From assembly GCA_002371135.1 (NCBI GenBank), contig DFGB01000011.1, forward strand, positions 330 to 49,581: a DNA stretch of 49,252 nucleotides, given 5' to 3'. Of this stretch, positions 37,973 to 47,329 are shown in pieces. Below the pieces are notes generated by a model. That model did not search any database, was not told the DNA's origin, and saw nothing but the letters and a program-made list of their open reading frames with translations. Position 1 is the first letter of the stretch; each line of letters opens with the position of its first letter. Origin of the DNA: Verrucomicrobia bacterium UBA3761. Lineage in GTDB: Bacteria > Verrucomicrobiota > Kiritimatiellia > RFP12 > UBA1067. Made by a program: the position numbers and the translations under genes.

Positions 37973-38611
37973 ATGACCTACAGGCATTTCAACAACGAAT
38001 CGACGCGATCGAGCGTCCTCGCGGCGGTGGCGGACACCGCCAACGAGAAAGCGTGGCAGCGGCTCTTCGACCTCTACGCGGGCTTCGTTTTCTCGATTGC
38101 GCGCTCCAAGGGGCTCGCCGACGCCGACGCCGACGACATCGTGCAAACCGTCTTCGCGGACCTCGCGAGGAATCTGCCGTCTTTCAAGTACGACCGCGAG
38201 AAAGGGCGCTTCAGATCGTATCTTTCGGCGCTGACGCGCTGGCGCATCAACGACAGGCTTAGAGCCGGCAAACGCGACGTCGAGCTGAAGGCGTCGTTCA
38301 TGGAAGAGGCCAAGGCGCGCATGACGGCGGCCGACGAAGATTTCGAAGAGCGCGAATGGCAGTCTGCCGCGCTCGAAGAGGCGCTCAGGCGCATCAAGCC
38401 CGGCGTCCAGAGCGCGCACTACGCCGCATTCGTCGCAAGCGCCGTCGAAGGCCAGGACACCGAAACCGTGACGCGCCTCTACGGCATTTCACGCGACAAT
38501 CTCTACCAGATCCGCAAGCGCCTCGCCGCGAAACTCCGCGAGACCCTCAAGCAGGTGCTCGAGGACATGGACTCGCCCCGTCTGTCGGAACCCTCCAGCC
38601 CTACGCAATGA
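37973..38611 (+). CDS. ECF-type RNA polymerase sigma factor
   Basis: The 212-residue protein has sigma region 2 (about 20-95, with DADDIVQTVFADLA and WRINDRLR) and region 4 (about 150-200, a helix-turn-helix with YGISRDNLYQIRKR). No anti-sigma gene is nearby; the kinase upstream is the likely regulator. The ATG is 6 bases from the kinase stop. The residues after 200 are a short Ser/Pro tail. The target promoters are unknown; 38646 follows closely and may be a target. Confidence 0.88.
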   Translation: MTYRHFNNESTRSSVLAAVADTANEKAWQRLFDLYAGFVFSIARSKGLADADADDIVQTVFADLARNLPSFKYDREKGRFRSYLSALTRWRINDRLRAGKRDVELKASFMEEAKARMTAADEDFEEREWQSAALEEALRRIKPGVQSAHYAAFVASAVEGQDTETVTRLYGISRDNLYQIRKRLAAKLRETLKQVLEDMDSPRLSEPSSPTQ

Positions 38612-38645
38612 CAGCGAGGGCATTTGCAATTTCAACCGATCGACG

Positions 38646-39503
38646 ATGAAAAACACGATGAATACAAGGCTTGCAGCATTATCGGCCGCGTTGTTGTTCG
38701 CGGCGCTCGCGGCGGTTGGCGGGGGCGAAGAAGAAGTCCGCAGTCCATCCGCGCCAGCCATGCCGGGAAAGGCGGAAACGGCGGCGGCGCTTGCGCTCGT
38801 AGAAAAACAAATGGCGCCGTTCGCCGCACGACTGAAGGACGGCAAGACTGCGGAGGAGGAGGTGGCGCAAGAGGCCGTCAGACTCGCAAACGCCGCAAAA
38901 AACCCGGCGGCGAAATATCTTCTCATGAAGGAGGCGGCGGCGTATTTCGCGCGTGCAAAGCGCTACGACCTGGCCACCGAGGCGGTTGCGATAACCTTGG
39001 TGTGGTTTCCGGCCATCGAGCCGGAGACCGTGCTCGAGCTGGCCGCAGGCGCGGCAGAAGGCGCGACTGCCGCCGACGCGCCGGAGCTCTTCGCAATGCA
39101 GCGCTGCATAAAAGCGATGAAAGCGCACAAGACGCGGCCGGAGGACAAAGACACCATCCGTTCGCTCGCGGAATTGATTGTGATTTCCGGATTCGATTTC
39201 CATCCGTCCGGCGAGAAAAACCCACGCCAGGACACATGGGAGAGAGCATGCGAATTTTTCGCGAGGCTCGACGGCGACGTCGGCAGGATTGCGCAAGAAG
39301 AACTTGCCGGCGGCTTCTCGCCAGTCGCCCACGCCGACTTCTGGTGGGACTACGAGCCGCAGGAGAACAGCGCCATGTGGCGGCGCCGCAGCGTGCGCGA
39401 CGAACTGCGCGCAAGAGCCGTGAAATATTATCTCGACGACCTGAAGAATCTCTCCGGCGCCGACAGAAAACGCGCCGAACAACGCATCTCGCAGTGCCGC
39501 TGA
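38646..39503 (+). CDS. exported helical protein of unknown function
   Basis: The 285-residue protein has a signal peptide (about 1-25) and an all-helical Ala-rich body. A segment around 85-120 (KYLLMKEAAAYFARAKRYDLATEAV, of which the core AAKYLLMKEA is notable) resembles a helical repeat common in secreted PVC proteins. The C-terminal half is unrecognised. It lies 34 bases after the sigma gene and is probably cotranscribed, perhaps as an envelope component of the signalling module. Confidence 0.6.
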   Translation: MKNTMNTRLAALSAALLFAALAAVGGGEEEVRSPSAPAMPGKAETAAALALVEKQMAPFAARLKDGKTAEEEVAQEAVRLANAAKNPAAKYLLMKEAAAYFARAKRYDLATEAVAITLVWFPAIEPETVLELAAGAAEGATAADAPELFAMQRCIKAMKAHKTRPEDKDTIRSLAELIVISGFDFHPSGEKNPRQDTWERACEFFARLDGDVGRIAQEELAGGFSPVAHADFWWDYEPQENSAMWRRRSVRDELRARAVKYYLDDLKNLSGADRKRAEQRISQCR

Positions 39504-39613
39504 GGCCCGAGAGGGAATTTTCCGGTTTTTTCGATTTGCGCCCAGACCTCTGTGCAACTCCGCAACTCTGTATTGGAACAAATCGAAGAATCGAAAAATC
39601 CTCTCCGTTTCCG

Positions 39614-40711
39614 TCAGCAAATCCATTTGCCGATGCAAGGGATTCTCCTGATCGCCAGGGCCGCGGCCGCCGAAATTGCGAAAGTGCACACCGCCGTCGA
39701 GAATATCGCGCCAGGCGTGGAGAGCCTCGGGATGAACGCGGCGGAGAGCGGCGCGAGGATGAACATGTGCATCAGATACATCCCGTAGCTCGCCTCGGCA
39801 AGAGGACGCACGACGCGCCCGTACAACGCCCCGCGGAAATCCATCTTGCGCACGAGCATGAATACCGCAAGCGTGGCCATTGCGACGCCAGCAGAGCAAA
39901 ACTCGATGCTCGTCTCCATTTTCACGGCGTTTGCATATGGCGCCGAGTACGGGAACTTGTCCACATACGAGAAGAACGGAATGCCGAGGATGGCCGCGCC
40001 GGCGACAAAGAGAGGCACGGCCGCGGCCGCCGTCTTCGCCCATGTGGTTTCGGCGGCGAACTTTCTGAACCACAGACCAAGCAGCATGTAGCCTATGAAG
40101 CCGCTGATGTAATGGAACGCTCCGAACATGTTCCAGGGGCATTCCCCGTAGAGATACGGCACCGCGCCAAAGGACGGAGCGCCGTAGACGGTCTCCTGCA
40201 AGGATCGCAGGAACGGGAACGTCGTCGTGAAGAACCAGACGACGAGCCACCATTGCAATTCCTTCTTCGATACATTCATCGCCCACGGCGAAAGAAGCGG
40301 CATGAGTATGTAGAGCCCGAGCAGCATTGGCACGAACCAAAGGTGTCCGGCCGCATCGGGGAAATTGAATGCGAGGCGTCCGTATTCGCCGCCTGCCGCA
40401 ACCACGTATGCGACCGACCACAACGCGAACGGCAGCGCGACGCGCACGAGCCTCCGCCGGAAGAACTCGCCCGCGGGGCGCGTCACGGGGAAAAGCAAAT
40501 ATGACGAAGCCATGACGAAAAGCGGCACGGCGACGCGGCACAGGCATTCGGTCAGGGTGACGCAAAATAAATCCCAGCGGCTTGCGATAAACGTCACATT
40601 GGGCGCCGCGCCGCCCAGATAGAACGGCTCGGCGGAATGTATGGCCATCACCATGAAACATGCGATGACGCGAAGATAATCGAGAAATGCAATGCGCTCG
40701 TTTTTGTTCAT
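39614..40711 (-). CDS. acyltransferase family 3 membrane protein
   Basis: The 365-residue protein is an integral membrane O-acyltransferase of the OafA/YrhL kind, which acetylates surface sugars. It begins FLDYLRVIACFMVMAIHS, giving the catalytic-type His in the first helix, and has about ten transmembrane segments. I start at ATG 40709-40711 (AAAGG upstream); a much longer frame upstream overlaps the panC coding region in another frame and is spurious. The target glycan is unknown. It closes the chain nfo-panC-small membrane protein. Confidence 0.85.
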   Translation of the reverse strand: MNKNERIAFLDYLRVIACFMVMAIHSAEPFYLGGAAPNVTFIASRWDLFCVTLTECLCRVAVPLFVMASSYLLFPVTRPAGEFFRRRLVRVALPFALWSVAYVVAAGGEYGRLAFNFPDAAGHLWFVPMLLGLYILMPLLSPWAMNVSKKELQWWLVVWFFTTTFPFLRSLQETVYGAPSFGAVPYLYGECPWNMFGAFHYISGFIGYMLLGLWFRKFAAETTWAKTAAAAVPLFVAGAAILGIPFFSYVDKFPYSAPYANAVKMETSIEFCSAGVAMATLAVFMLVRKMDFRGALYGRVVRPLAEASYGMYLMHMFILAPLSAAFIPRLSTPGAIFSTAVCTFAISAAAALAIRRIPCIGKWIC

Positions 40712-40728
40712 GCCAGCACCCCTTTCAT

Positions 40729-40947
40729 TCACAGCGCCGCGACGGCGAGGGCGGCGAGGACGAGGAGAAACGCGCAAAAGCGGCGCGGGAACGAAACGGG
40801 GGCATCCGGTGCGGCGTTCGCGCCGAGCGACTTCCTGAGCGCCCGGAGCGCGATCGGCAGACGGCCGGGCGGCGTTGCGAGCGCCGCCGCCCATACGACG
40901 AGCCCTATCACCGCGGCGACCTGCAATACGCGCATCGCCGTGTGCAT
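40729..40947 (-). CDS. small two-helix membrane protein
   Basis: A 72-codon frame from ATG 40945-40947 shares bases with the panC stop (TGATG), implying coupling. Two hydrophobic helices (about 6-24 and 57-72) flank a basic loop. The family is unknown. It ends 17 bases before the acyltransferase start, which suggests that it may assist that enzyme. Confidence 0.55.
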   Translation of the reverse strand: MHTAMRVLQVAAVIGLVVWAAALATPPGRLPIALRALRKSLGANAAPDAPVSFPRRFCAFLLVLAALAVAAL

Positions 40948-41771
40948 CAAAACTCCCGGTTGTCGATGAGGCGCGTCTTGCCGCAATACGCCGCGACGAG
41001 CACGCAAGTCCCCGGCGCGACGGTTTTAGCGTCCTCCAAAGTCTCGACGTCAACTACTTCCACATAGTCCGTCTTGAGCCCGGCCTTTTCGAGGGCGGAG
41101 GCGATTTTCTTCTTTGCGGCCGCCGCCCTCTCGCCGCCCTTGAGCGCATAAAGCGACTTGGAAATCGCGAGGGCCGATTCCTTCTCCGCCGCGCTCAGGT
41201 AAGTATTGCGCGAACTCTTCGCAAGCCCTGTCTCTTCGCGCACGATAGGCGCGACGACGATGTCCAAATCGAAATTCAAATCGCGCACCATGCGCTTGAT
41301 GATCTGCGCCTGCTGGAAATCCTTGTGTCCGAACACCGCGAAATGCGCATGCGAGAGATTGAAGAGCTTGGCGACGACCGTGCACACGCCGCGGAAATGC
41401 CCCGGCCGCCGCGCCCCGCAAAGCCCGCGGGAAAGATCCTCCTCGGTCACATACACCGAATGCCTGTCGAGATACATGTTCGCCGGCGTCGGGAAGAATA
41501 CGGCGGTCGCGCCGGCCTCGCGGCATTTCTTCCAGTCGGCCTTTTCGTCGCGGGGATATTTATCGTAGTCTTCGTTGGGCCCGAACTGCACCGGGTTGAC
41601 GAAGACGGAGACGACGATCTCGTCCGCGCCGCGCCGGACCGCCTCCTTGATGAGCGAGACGTGCCCCTCGTGGAGGTAGCCCATCGTGGGGACGAGCGCA
41701 ATCTTCGCTCCGGCCGCTCTCCTCTCGCGGCACCACTTCTGCAATTTCGCGGGATCGGTGAACTTTTTCAT
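40947..41771 (-). CDS. panC: pantothenate synthetase
   Basis: PanC ligates pantoate and beta-alanine with ATP in coenzyme A synthesis. The 274-residue frame from ATG 41769-41771 contains VPTMGYLHEGH (the HxGH nucleotide motif), VNPVQFGPNEDY and GHKDFQQ. It overlaps the nfo stop by 4 bases (ATGA). panB and panD are not in this window. Confidence 0.95.
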   Translation of the reverse strand: MKKFTDPAKLQKWCRERRAAGAKIALVPTMGYLHEGHVSLIKEAVRRGADEIVVSVFVNPVQFGPNEDYDKYPRDEKADWKKCREAGATAVFFPTPANMYLDRHSVYVTEEDLSRGLCGARRPGHFRGVCTVVAKLFNLSHAHFAVFGHKDFQQAQIIKRMVRDLNFDLDIVVAPIVREETGLAKSSRNTYLSAAEKESALAISKSLYALKGGERAAAAKKKIASALEKAGLKTDYVEVVDVETLEDAKTVAPGTCVLVAAYCGKTRLIDNREF

Positions 41772-42625
41772 TTCCTCAGTCCTTTCAAAAAAGCGATTTC
41801 TTCTTTGTAGCCTTGCAGGTCGCACGGCGTCTCAAGGTAGAACGGCAGCGCGGCAAGACGCGGATTGTTGATGACGGCCGCGAGCGCGTCCGCGCCGATT
41901 TTGCCCTTGCCGATTTTCGCGTGGCGGTCCTTGTGCGCGCCAAGCGCGTTCATCGAATCGTTGAGGTGGATGGCCTTGAGACGCTCAAGGCCGACGACGC
42001 GGTCGAACGTATCGAGGACGCCGTCGAGGTCGTGCGCGATATCGTAGCCGCCGTCCCAGACGTGGCAAGTATCGAGGCAGACGCCGAGCGGCAGGCCCGA
42101 CTTGTCGATGATGGCGCGAATCTCCTCGAAGTTGCGCCCGACCTCGCTGCCCTTGCCGGCCATCGTCTCCAAGAGGACGGTAGTCGAAATTTTGCCGAGG
42201 CGCGAGGAGGCCTTGGCGAACACCCTCTGGAGCATCGAAGCGATGAGGTCGATGCCGGCCTCGGCGCCCTGGCCGACGTGCGAGCCGGGATGGAAATTGT
42301 AAAGTGCGCCGGGCGTCTCTTCGAGTCGGACTAGATCGTCCTCCATCGTCGCCTCGGCGAAATCCCTTACGCGCTGCTCGGCGCCGGCGGCGTTGAGCGT
42401 GTAGGGCGCATGCGCGAGAATAGGACCGATCCCGTTCGCCGCGGCATACGATGTGAACGCGGCCACGTCCGCCTTGTCGATCGGCTTGGCCGCGCCGCCG
42501 CGCGGATTGCGCGTGAAAAACTGGAATACGTTCGCGCCGATCGATACGGCCGTTTCGGCCATCGCTGTATATCCGCCGCTCGCGGAAAGATGACAGCCGA
42601 TGAGAAATGTGGGCTTCATGGGCAT
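41768..42625 (-). CDS. nfo: endonuclease IV
   Basis: The 285-residue enzyme cleaves at abasic sites in DNA repair. It is a TIM barrel with three zinc ions; family motifs HLSASGGY (near 12), HAPYTLN, LLETMAGKG and CLDTCHVWDGGYD are present. There are two candidate starts, ATG 42625 and ATG 42619; neither has a good ribosome-binding site. The stop overlaps the panC start. Confidence 0.94.
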   Translation of the reverse strand: MPMKPTFLIGCHLSASGGYTAMAETAVSIGANVFQFFTRNPRGGAAKPIDKADVAAFTSYAAANGIGPILAHAPYTLNAAGAEQRVRDFAEATMEDDLVRLEETPGALYNFHPGSHVGQGAEAGIDLIASMLQRVFAKASSRLGKISTTVLLETMAGKGSEVGRNFEEIRAIIDKSGLPLGVCLDTCHVWDGGYDIAHDLDGVLDTFDRVVGLERLKAIHLNDSMNALGAHKDRHAKIGKGKIGADALAAVINNPRLAALPFYLETPCDLQGYKEEIAFLKGLRK

Positions 42626-42632
42626 TTTACAT

Positions 42633-42717
42633 TTTTAAGTAGGAAGTAGGAAGTAGAAAGTAGGAAATTTGCTGTTCAGTCGGGGCGTACGTATTATCTC
42701 CTACTTCCTACTTAAAA
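42633..42717. repeat. hairpin repeat of GTAGGAA units
   Basis: TTTTAAGTAGGAAGTAGGA (42633-42651) and its exact mirror (42699-42717) form 19-base arms; further GTAGAAAGTAGG copies lie inside. The right arm supplies the TAG stop of the mutarotase gene at 42708-42710. Confidence 0.85.
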
Positions 42718-43622
42718 TTTCCTATTTTCAGTTGCGCCTGCACTGCGGCGAGCAAGGTGTGCTCCTCGCCGGGGGCGAGGGTGAAGCCGGCGTCGCGCCA
42801 GAGCGTCGCCGGTTCCACGCAGAGGAACTTCTTCCAATCATCCTCGGCCTGGTCGGCGAGGCCCGCGCCCGGGCCGGGATTCCACACGACGAGTTTCCTG
42901 TTGCCCGACGAAACGAGCGCGATCGCGCGGTCGAGGACGGGATCCAGCAACGCGAACTCGTGCTTCGGCCTCTCTGGCAGCGTAATCACGTGGTCGGAGG
43001 CTTCCTTCGCCTGGAAGTCCCCGGCGAAGACACCCTCTGACATGTCGCGCGCGTCGACGAACGAAAGCGCATCGACGCCGCGCAGCGTCGCCTGTTCGCG
43101 GTCGCCCACGAGGAAATACGGATGGAAACCCTCCGTGAGCACGAACGGCGCCTCGCCGGTGTTTTTCGTCTTGAGCGAGAGATTGAGTTTCATCGAAACG
43201 GAAACCTTCAACTCAAGATCGAAATCATACGGCCACATCGCACGCGTATCCGGCGACGACTTGAGGCCGAGCGTAATCTCCGTCATTTCGTCGGAGTAAG
43301 TCGTACCGCGAACCGAAAAGAGACTGATGCGAGCGAAGCCGTGCGGCTTCGTCCCGGGCTCGCCGGATTTGCCGAACCACGGCCAGCACACGGGACAGCC
43401 CGCATGGACGCTTTCGCCGCGATTGTAGTCGCGCTTCGCCGGACGGAACAGCACTTCGCTCTGCCCCGTGGGCCTGTAGGAAAGGATGTTGCCGCCGAGA
43501 AGAGCGACTTCCGCGACGCCATACTTGTTCGCGAGCGCCACTTGCGGATACCCGCAATGCCCAGTGCGGAACACAATCCGCCCCGGCGCGCCAAAACGCC
43601 TGTTCAGTTCGTCGATATTCAT
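42708..43622 (-). CDS. glucose-6-phosphate 1-epimerase (YeaD-like mutarotase)
   Basis: The 304-residue protein is a galactose-mutarotase-fold enzyme that interconverts anomers of hexose 6-phosphates. CPVCWPWFGKSG and PHGFAR, typical of the YeaD group, lie near residues 80 and 98; the C-terminal part holds a conserved WNPG. The start is ATG 43620-43622, 7 bases after a TATAAT. An upstream extension would translate the GTTGAAAR repeat and is rejected. The stop codon lies in the hairpin repeat downstream. Confidence 0.88.
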   Translation of the reverse strand: MNIDELNRRFGAPGRIVFRTGHCGYPQVALANKYGVAEVALLGGNILSYRPTGQSEVLFRPAKRDYNRGESVHAGCPVCWPWFGKSGEPGTKPHGFARISLFSVRGTTYSDEMTEITLGLKSSPDTRAMWPYDFDLELKVSVSMKLNLSLKTKNTGEAPFVLTEGFHPYFLVGDREQATLRGVDALSFVDARDMSEGVFAGDFQAKEASDHVITLPERPKHEFALLDPVLDRAIALVSSGNRKLVVWNPGPGAGLADQAEDDWKKFLCVEPATLWRDAGFTLAPGEEHTLLAAVQAQLKIGNFK

Positions 43623-43629
43623 GCCCGAT

Positions 43630-43635
43630 ATTATA
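43630..43635 (-). promoter_or_regulatory. -10 box of the mutarotase gene, leaderless type
   Basis: On the minus strand TATAAT in the context ATATGGTATAATATCGGGC ends 7 bases before the ATG. The -35 region overlaps the GTTGAAAR repeat tract. Confidence 0.65.
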
Positions 43636-43651
43636 CCATATTCGCCTGAGA

Positions 43652-43813
43652 GTTGAAAAGTTGAAAGGTTGAAAAGTTGAAAGGTTGAAAGGTTGAAAGG
43701 TTGAAAAGTTGAAAAGTTGAAAGGACTGGCGGGACAGAAGGGACGGGTGGCCGCCAGTCTCGCCAGTCTCGCCAGTCCTTTCAACTTTTCAACTTTTCAA
43801 CCTTTCAACTTTT
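43652..43813. repeat. tandem GTTGAAAR repeat with inverted arm
   Basis: Nine 8-bp units GTTGAAA(A/G) run from 43652 to 43723; after a spacer with GACTGGCGG (43724-43732) paired to CCGCCAGTC (43751-43759) come four mirrored units (YTTTCAAC, 43778-43809). The last residues and the stop of the gene at 43797 are encoded here. The same unit forms the loop of 48762-48883. Confidence 0.85.
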
Positions 43814-45863
43814 CCTCCACGTCGCGCCAGCGGTAGTAGGGGCCGGAGAGCGGGGTCAAGCCTTTGATGCGCATTTCGCGCTCGTTGTAAAGCGCCTTGA
43901 CGAGAATTTCGCCGTTCGCGTCGCGGTAGAATACGAGCTGGAGGTTGGAGGCCATGCACATCCACTTCCAGGCGGGGCAGAGGCGGCTCGATTCGACGAA
44001 CGGCACTCTCTCGCCCGGGCCCTCGAGACCGAGGCAGCCCGCGAGCGGCCAAAGTCCGCTGTCGTGGCCGAAGCGCAGATCGGCGGCGATACGCGAATCG
44101 GCGATCGCCTCGTCGGCGCGCTCTACGAAATCCTGCGCGAGTGCACGTGTGCCGGCGAGCGCCGTGTCGCCAAACTCCACCGAGCATCCCATTCCCGCGT
44201 AGTGCCTTGCTTCGAGCACGCGCGAAAGCGCGGCGATTTCCTGTTGCGTGAAATAGCGGTAGATGTCAAGACCGCCGAGTTCGGTGCGCAGGCACTGGCA
44301 ATCCGAAGCGACGGTGAAAAGATCGCGTGCGAACTGGAGCGCATCGCACCCGGCGTCGCCGGAGCGGAAGATTCTCTTCACAAGCGGCACCGGGTCGATC
44401 GTCGCGCGCGCGAACGCATCCACGGCCGCATTGATCGCAACTTCGCTTCCGTCTCCTGCGCGGGCCCAGTGCGGTCCGTTGGCGAGGCGCTGGAATCTTT
44501 CGCCCGTTATGAAATCGAAGTCGAGGCGCGGCGCCGCATCCTTGAGCGCCATCGTAAAATTCGTCTGGCTCAAGAGAACGCGATGGTATACGCCGCTCTG
44601 GCACCGGACGCGCCGCTCGCCTTTGAAGACCTCCGGGAAACGCGAGGCCATTCTTCGCGCGAGCTGGCGCTGCTCGGCGGCGCCGCGCTCGGAGATCTGG
44701 CCGATCATGCCCTCGTGCGCGTCGTCGATTTTGCAGACGTCCCCCAAGAGCGCCACGCCCTCGTCAGTCAGATTGTCGTTTTTCGCCGCGGCCATGAGCG
44801 CGTCGAGGGTGTTCGATACGAACGAATCCGTAAGCCGCCGCGACCCGTGGCGGCCGTAGTGCGCGATGTAGAACGGCGCGAAGCCTTCGGGCGCGGGAGT
44901 GTCGACTACCGGGTTGAACTCGTAGGAATGGTATACGGAAGCCGTGCGTTCGACTTCGAGCGACGGGGGCGGAGCGTCGAACGCGATGGCGAAATTGACG
45001 GCATTGGCGCGCCGGCGTTCGTCCGCGTGGCGGTTGAGCATCCAAGGCTTGCCGCGCTTCGCGTCCCAGACGACGAGAGAAGTCGAGCCACCGCCATCCA
45101 TGTTCACGGCGTCGCTCGCGCCCTCAAGCCGCATGAGCGCGCGCAAGTCGGCCATGTCCGCACCAAGGCTGTAGCCAGCCTGGCGTCCGTCGACGGCGGC
45201 GATAACAAGCGTGCGCTTGTCGGGCGTGAGGCCGAGCGCGAGGCGAGGCTCCGGACCTTCGACCTCCGGGCGGTTCACGGCGACGGCATCGACGCCGTTC
45301 GTGAGAATCAAGTCGTACGCCGCGGCGGCGAAGGCGACTTCGTCAAGACCGCCCGCCGGCGGCGCGGCGAGGATGTCGGCGGTGCCGTCCTTGCGGACGA
45401 TGAAGAGCGGGTGCGAATCCGGCCGGGAGACCTCGACGCCGTCCGAGACGCACCAGCCGAGAGGATCGCCATCTTTGCAACCCGGCGGCGCGGGGAACGG
45501 CTCCCACGGCGTCGTGTTGAACGCGAGCTCGATATTCCGCCCTTCCGCGCGCTTGCGCACCATGAAATCGCTCGTTGTCTCAAGTGCCGTCTCGGCAAAG
45601 CAAGTCATGTTCGTCGCTTCGACGATCGGCCGCCCCCAGTCCGGTGCGCGTTCCGTGGCGACGAACCCAAGTCCCGGCGTATCGAGATTCACCCGCGCCA
45701 CATACGCCTTCATCGTTCGCGGATACGAAAACCCATACGCACGGAGGACGACGCCCTCGCGCAGCGCGACGGGTTCCTCCCACATCAACTCGCGCCAATC
45801 TCCCGCATTGGCGCACAAAGCCGTCAACGCCGCGACGGCAAGGAATTTCGTCTTGTATTTCAT
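43797..45863 (-). CDS. phosphodiester glycosidase fused to histidine acid phosphatase
   Basis: The 688-residue exported protein (signal peptide about 1-20) joins two enzymes. Residues about 60-295 are a NAGPA-type phosphodiester alpha-GlcNAcase (DUF2233) domain with AVNMDGGGSTSLVVW (about 252-266). Residues about 305-685 are a histidine acid phosphatase of the phytase/inositol-phosphatase type: HYGRHGSR with the RHG catalytic His339 and, much later, the FGHDSG proton-donor motif (GHD 599-601). Together they could remove a GlcNAc-1-phosphoryl-type cap or diester and then the phosphate. It ends the operon behind GH123-like and GH29 genes and overlaps its neighbour by 4 bases (ATGA). The last four residues and stop come from a repeat. 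Confidence 0.85.
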   Translation of the reverse strand: MKYKTKFLAVAALTALCANAGDWRELMWEEPVALREGVVLRAYGFSYPRTMKAYVARVNLDTPGLGFVATERAPDWGRPIVEATNMTCFAETALETTSDFMVRKRAEGRNIELAFNTTPWEPFPAPPGCKDGDPLGWCVSDGVEVSRPDSHPLFIVRKDGTADILAAPPAGGLDEVAFAAAAYDLILTNGVDAVAVNRPEVEGPEPRLALGLTPDKRTLVIAAVDGRQAGYSLGADMADLRALMRLEGASDAVNMDGGGSTSLVVWDAKRGKPWMLNRHADERRRANAVNFAIAFDAPPPSLEVERTASVYHSYEFNPVVDTPAPEGFAPFYIAHYGRHGSRRLTDSFVSNTLDALMAAAKNDNLTDEGVALLGDVCKIDDAHEGMIGQISERGAAEQRQLARRMASRFPEVFKGERRVRCQSGVYHRVLLSQTNFTMALKDAAPRLDFDFITGERFQRLANGPHWARAGDGSEVAINAAVDAFARATIDPVPLVKRIFRSGDAGCDALQFARDLFTVASDCQCLRTELGGLDIYRYFTQQEIAALSRVLEARHYAGMGCSVEFGDTALAGTRALAQDFVERADEAIADSRIAADLRFGHDSGLWPLAGCLGLEGPGERVPFVESSRLCPAWKWMCMASNLQLVFYRDANGEILVKALYNEREMRIKGLTPLSGPYYRWRDVEEKLKG

Positions 45864-47329
45864 TTTCTGTTCACTAGCTCAATGGTTTCACGTTTTAGAG
45901 CGGTAAAAGGCGCGTTGCCGGCAAGCGCCGCCGCGCGGTCGAATTTCGCCGCCAGCGCGGCACGTTCGCCGGCGAAGAGCCCTTGCTCATCGAGTATGCG
46001 GATTTTCTCCGCGGCTACGATGCCGTTCCTGAGTTCAAGGAACCTGAGAGACGGCGAGCCATCGGGATAGACGAGGTATGTATCGCCCGCTTTCCATCCG
46101 TTGCCGATTCCCGTGTAGGAGGCGTCGTGCATCGGGTCCCCGGGCCACGAATTCCACGCCCAGCGCAAGAAGCCGTCAAGCCCCGCCATCGCAGGATAGA
46201 CGCCGAGCCAGAACGCTTCTTCGAGTTCGTTGTGGCACAACGTGTTTGGATGGTCCGGCGAACAGCAGACGTAGAAAGTCGTCACCATGCCTTGCGCGCG
46301 GCGTTCTGCGGCCTCGGCGATAAGTTTGTCCGTCAAATAGTAGAGGCCAAAGCAGGCGTGGTAGATGGGGATGCCGTCGAACTGCGACGGTGCGCGATTG
46401 CCCGCGAGGGCGAGCTTGAGGCCGGGCGCCTTCTCGGCTATGAGAGAAGCGATGTTGCGGACATCCTCGGGACTGCGCTCGTCGATGCTCACGACGGCAT
46501 CCTCGAACCAGCCCTTCTCCTTCAAGTGCGCCGCGAACGAAGAAAGGAACTCGCCCCAATATTCCCGGAACTCCGGAGTGCCGGGAATCGCCTTCACTTT
46601 GCGCGCTCTTCCATTCTCGTCTTCCCACGAGACCATGTATCCCCACGGACACATCGTGTAGCACGAAATCACCGGCCCCAGCCCGCAGCTGCGGCCGAAG
46701 GCGACGTATTCATCGAAGGTGGAATAATCGAACGCCCATGTGCCGTCGCGCTTTTTGACGCGGCGTATCATCGTGCCATACGGGTCGTAGCACTGGTTGT
46801 CCCAGGGCTTGTCGAGAAGCGTGACGGTGAGAGTTTTGCCGCCCGCCTGCGCGAGCATTTCCCACAGCGGGCGCATGGCCGCGTAATGCTCCTTCGAGAA
46901 CGGCGCCACGCCGCAATACCGCGCGACGGCCCACGGATGCTGCCAAAGGTCGAGAAAGTATTTCCATTCCCGCGGCGGCGGCAGAACGCGGTCGACGACG
47001 GTGATTTTGAGGTCGCCAGCCCAATAGACGCCCGGCTTTGCATCGGCCGGAGCGCAAACCGAGAGGACCTTCACGCCAGGCTCGTCCGCGCCCCATTCGA
47101 CCCTGTCGGCCATCGTCTGGTAGTGCGTGCCGAACGGCCTCGTCAGATAGCGGATTTCGCGGGCGACGCCAGTTTTGACGTCGAAGCCGTCCGGCGCCTC
47201 GCCGATGCGCGCATAGTCGTGCAAAATCTTCGTCGCCGTCTCGCCGCGCCAAAGCGTGATGTTCACAGTGCGCCCCGCGCTTGCGAGAGCGAGCATGGCC
47301 GCGCAAGCGGCGGCAAACGCCCTTTTCAT
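45860..47329 (-). CDS. secreted GH123-like / DUF4091 glycoside hydrolase
   Basis: The 489-residue protein from ATG 47327-47329 has a signal peptide (about 1-19). Its TIM-barrel part (about 105-400) shows the adjacent Asp-Glu pair in VVSIDERS that in GH123 N-acetyl-beta-galactosaminidases performs substrate-assisted catalysis, and LRWAWNSWP and SPDHPNTLCHNE motifs of the DUF4091 group. A hydrolase acting on GalNAc-containing glycans is likely; the exact substrate is inferred from family and from the fucosidase neighbour. It overlaps both neighbours by 4 bases. Confidence 0.82.
   Translation of the reverse strand: MKRAFAAACAAMLALASAGRTVNITLWRGETATKILHDYARIGEAPDGFDVKTGVAREIRYLTRPFGTHYQTMADRVEWGADEPGVKVLSVCAPADAKPGVYWAGDLKITVVDRVLPPPREWKYFLDLWQHPWAVARYCGVAPFSKEHYAAMRPLWEMLAQAGGKTLTVTLLDKPWDNQCYDPYGTMIRRVKKRDGTWAFDYSTFDEYVAFGRSCGLGPVISCYTMCPWGYMVSWEDENGRARKVKAIPGTPEFREYWGEFLSSFAAHLKEKGWFEDAVVSIDERSPEDVRNIASLIAEKAPGLKLALAGNRAPSQFDGIPIYHACFGLYYLTDKLIAEAAERRAQGMVTTFYVCCSPDHPNTLCHNELEEAFWLGVYPAMAGLDGFLRWAWNSWPGDPMHDASYTGIGNGWKAGDTYLVYPDGSPSLRFLELRNGIVAAEKIRILDEQGLFAGERAALAAKFDRAAALAGNAPFTALKRETIELVNRK

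Noticed and set aside
40712..41053. Long N-terminal extension of the acyltransferase.
   Set aside because: It runs through panC and the small membrane gene in another frame and is Arg-rich; the first membrane helix starts right after 40711.
43652..43813. Possible CRISPR array.
   Set aside because: The 8-bp units are directly adjacent with no spacers, and part of the tract is mirrored; it is a tandem repeat hairpin. No cas genes are present.
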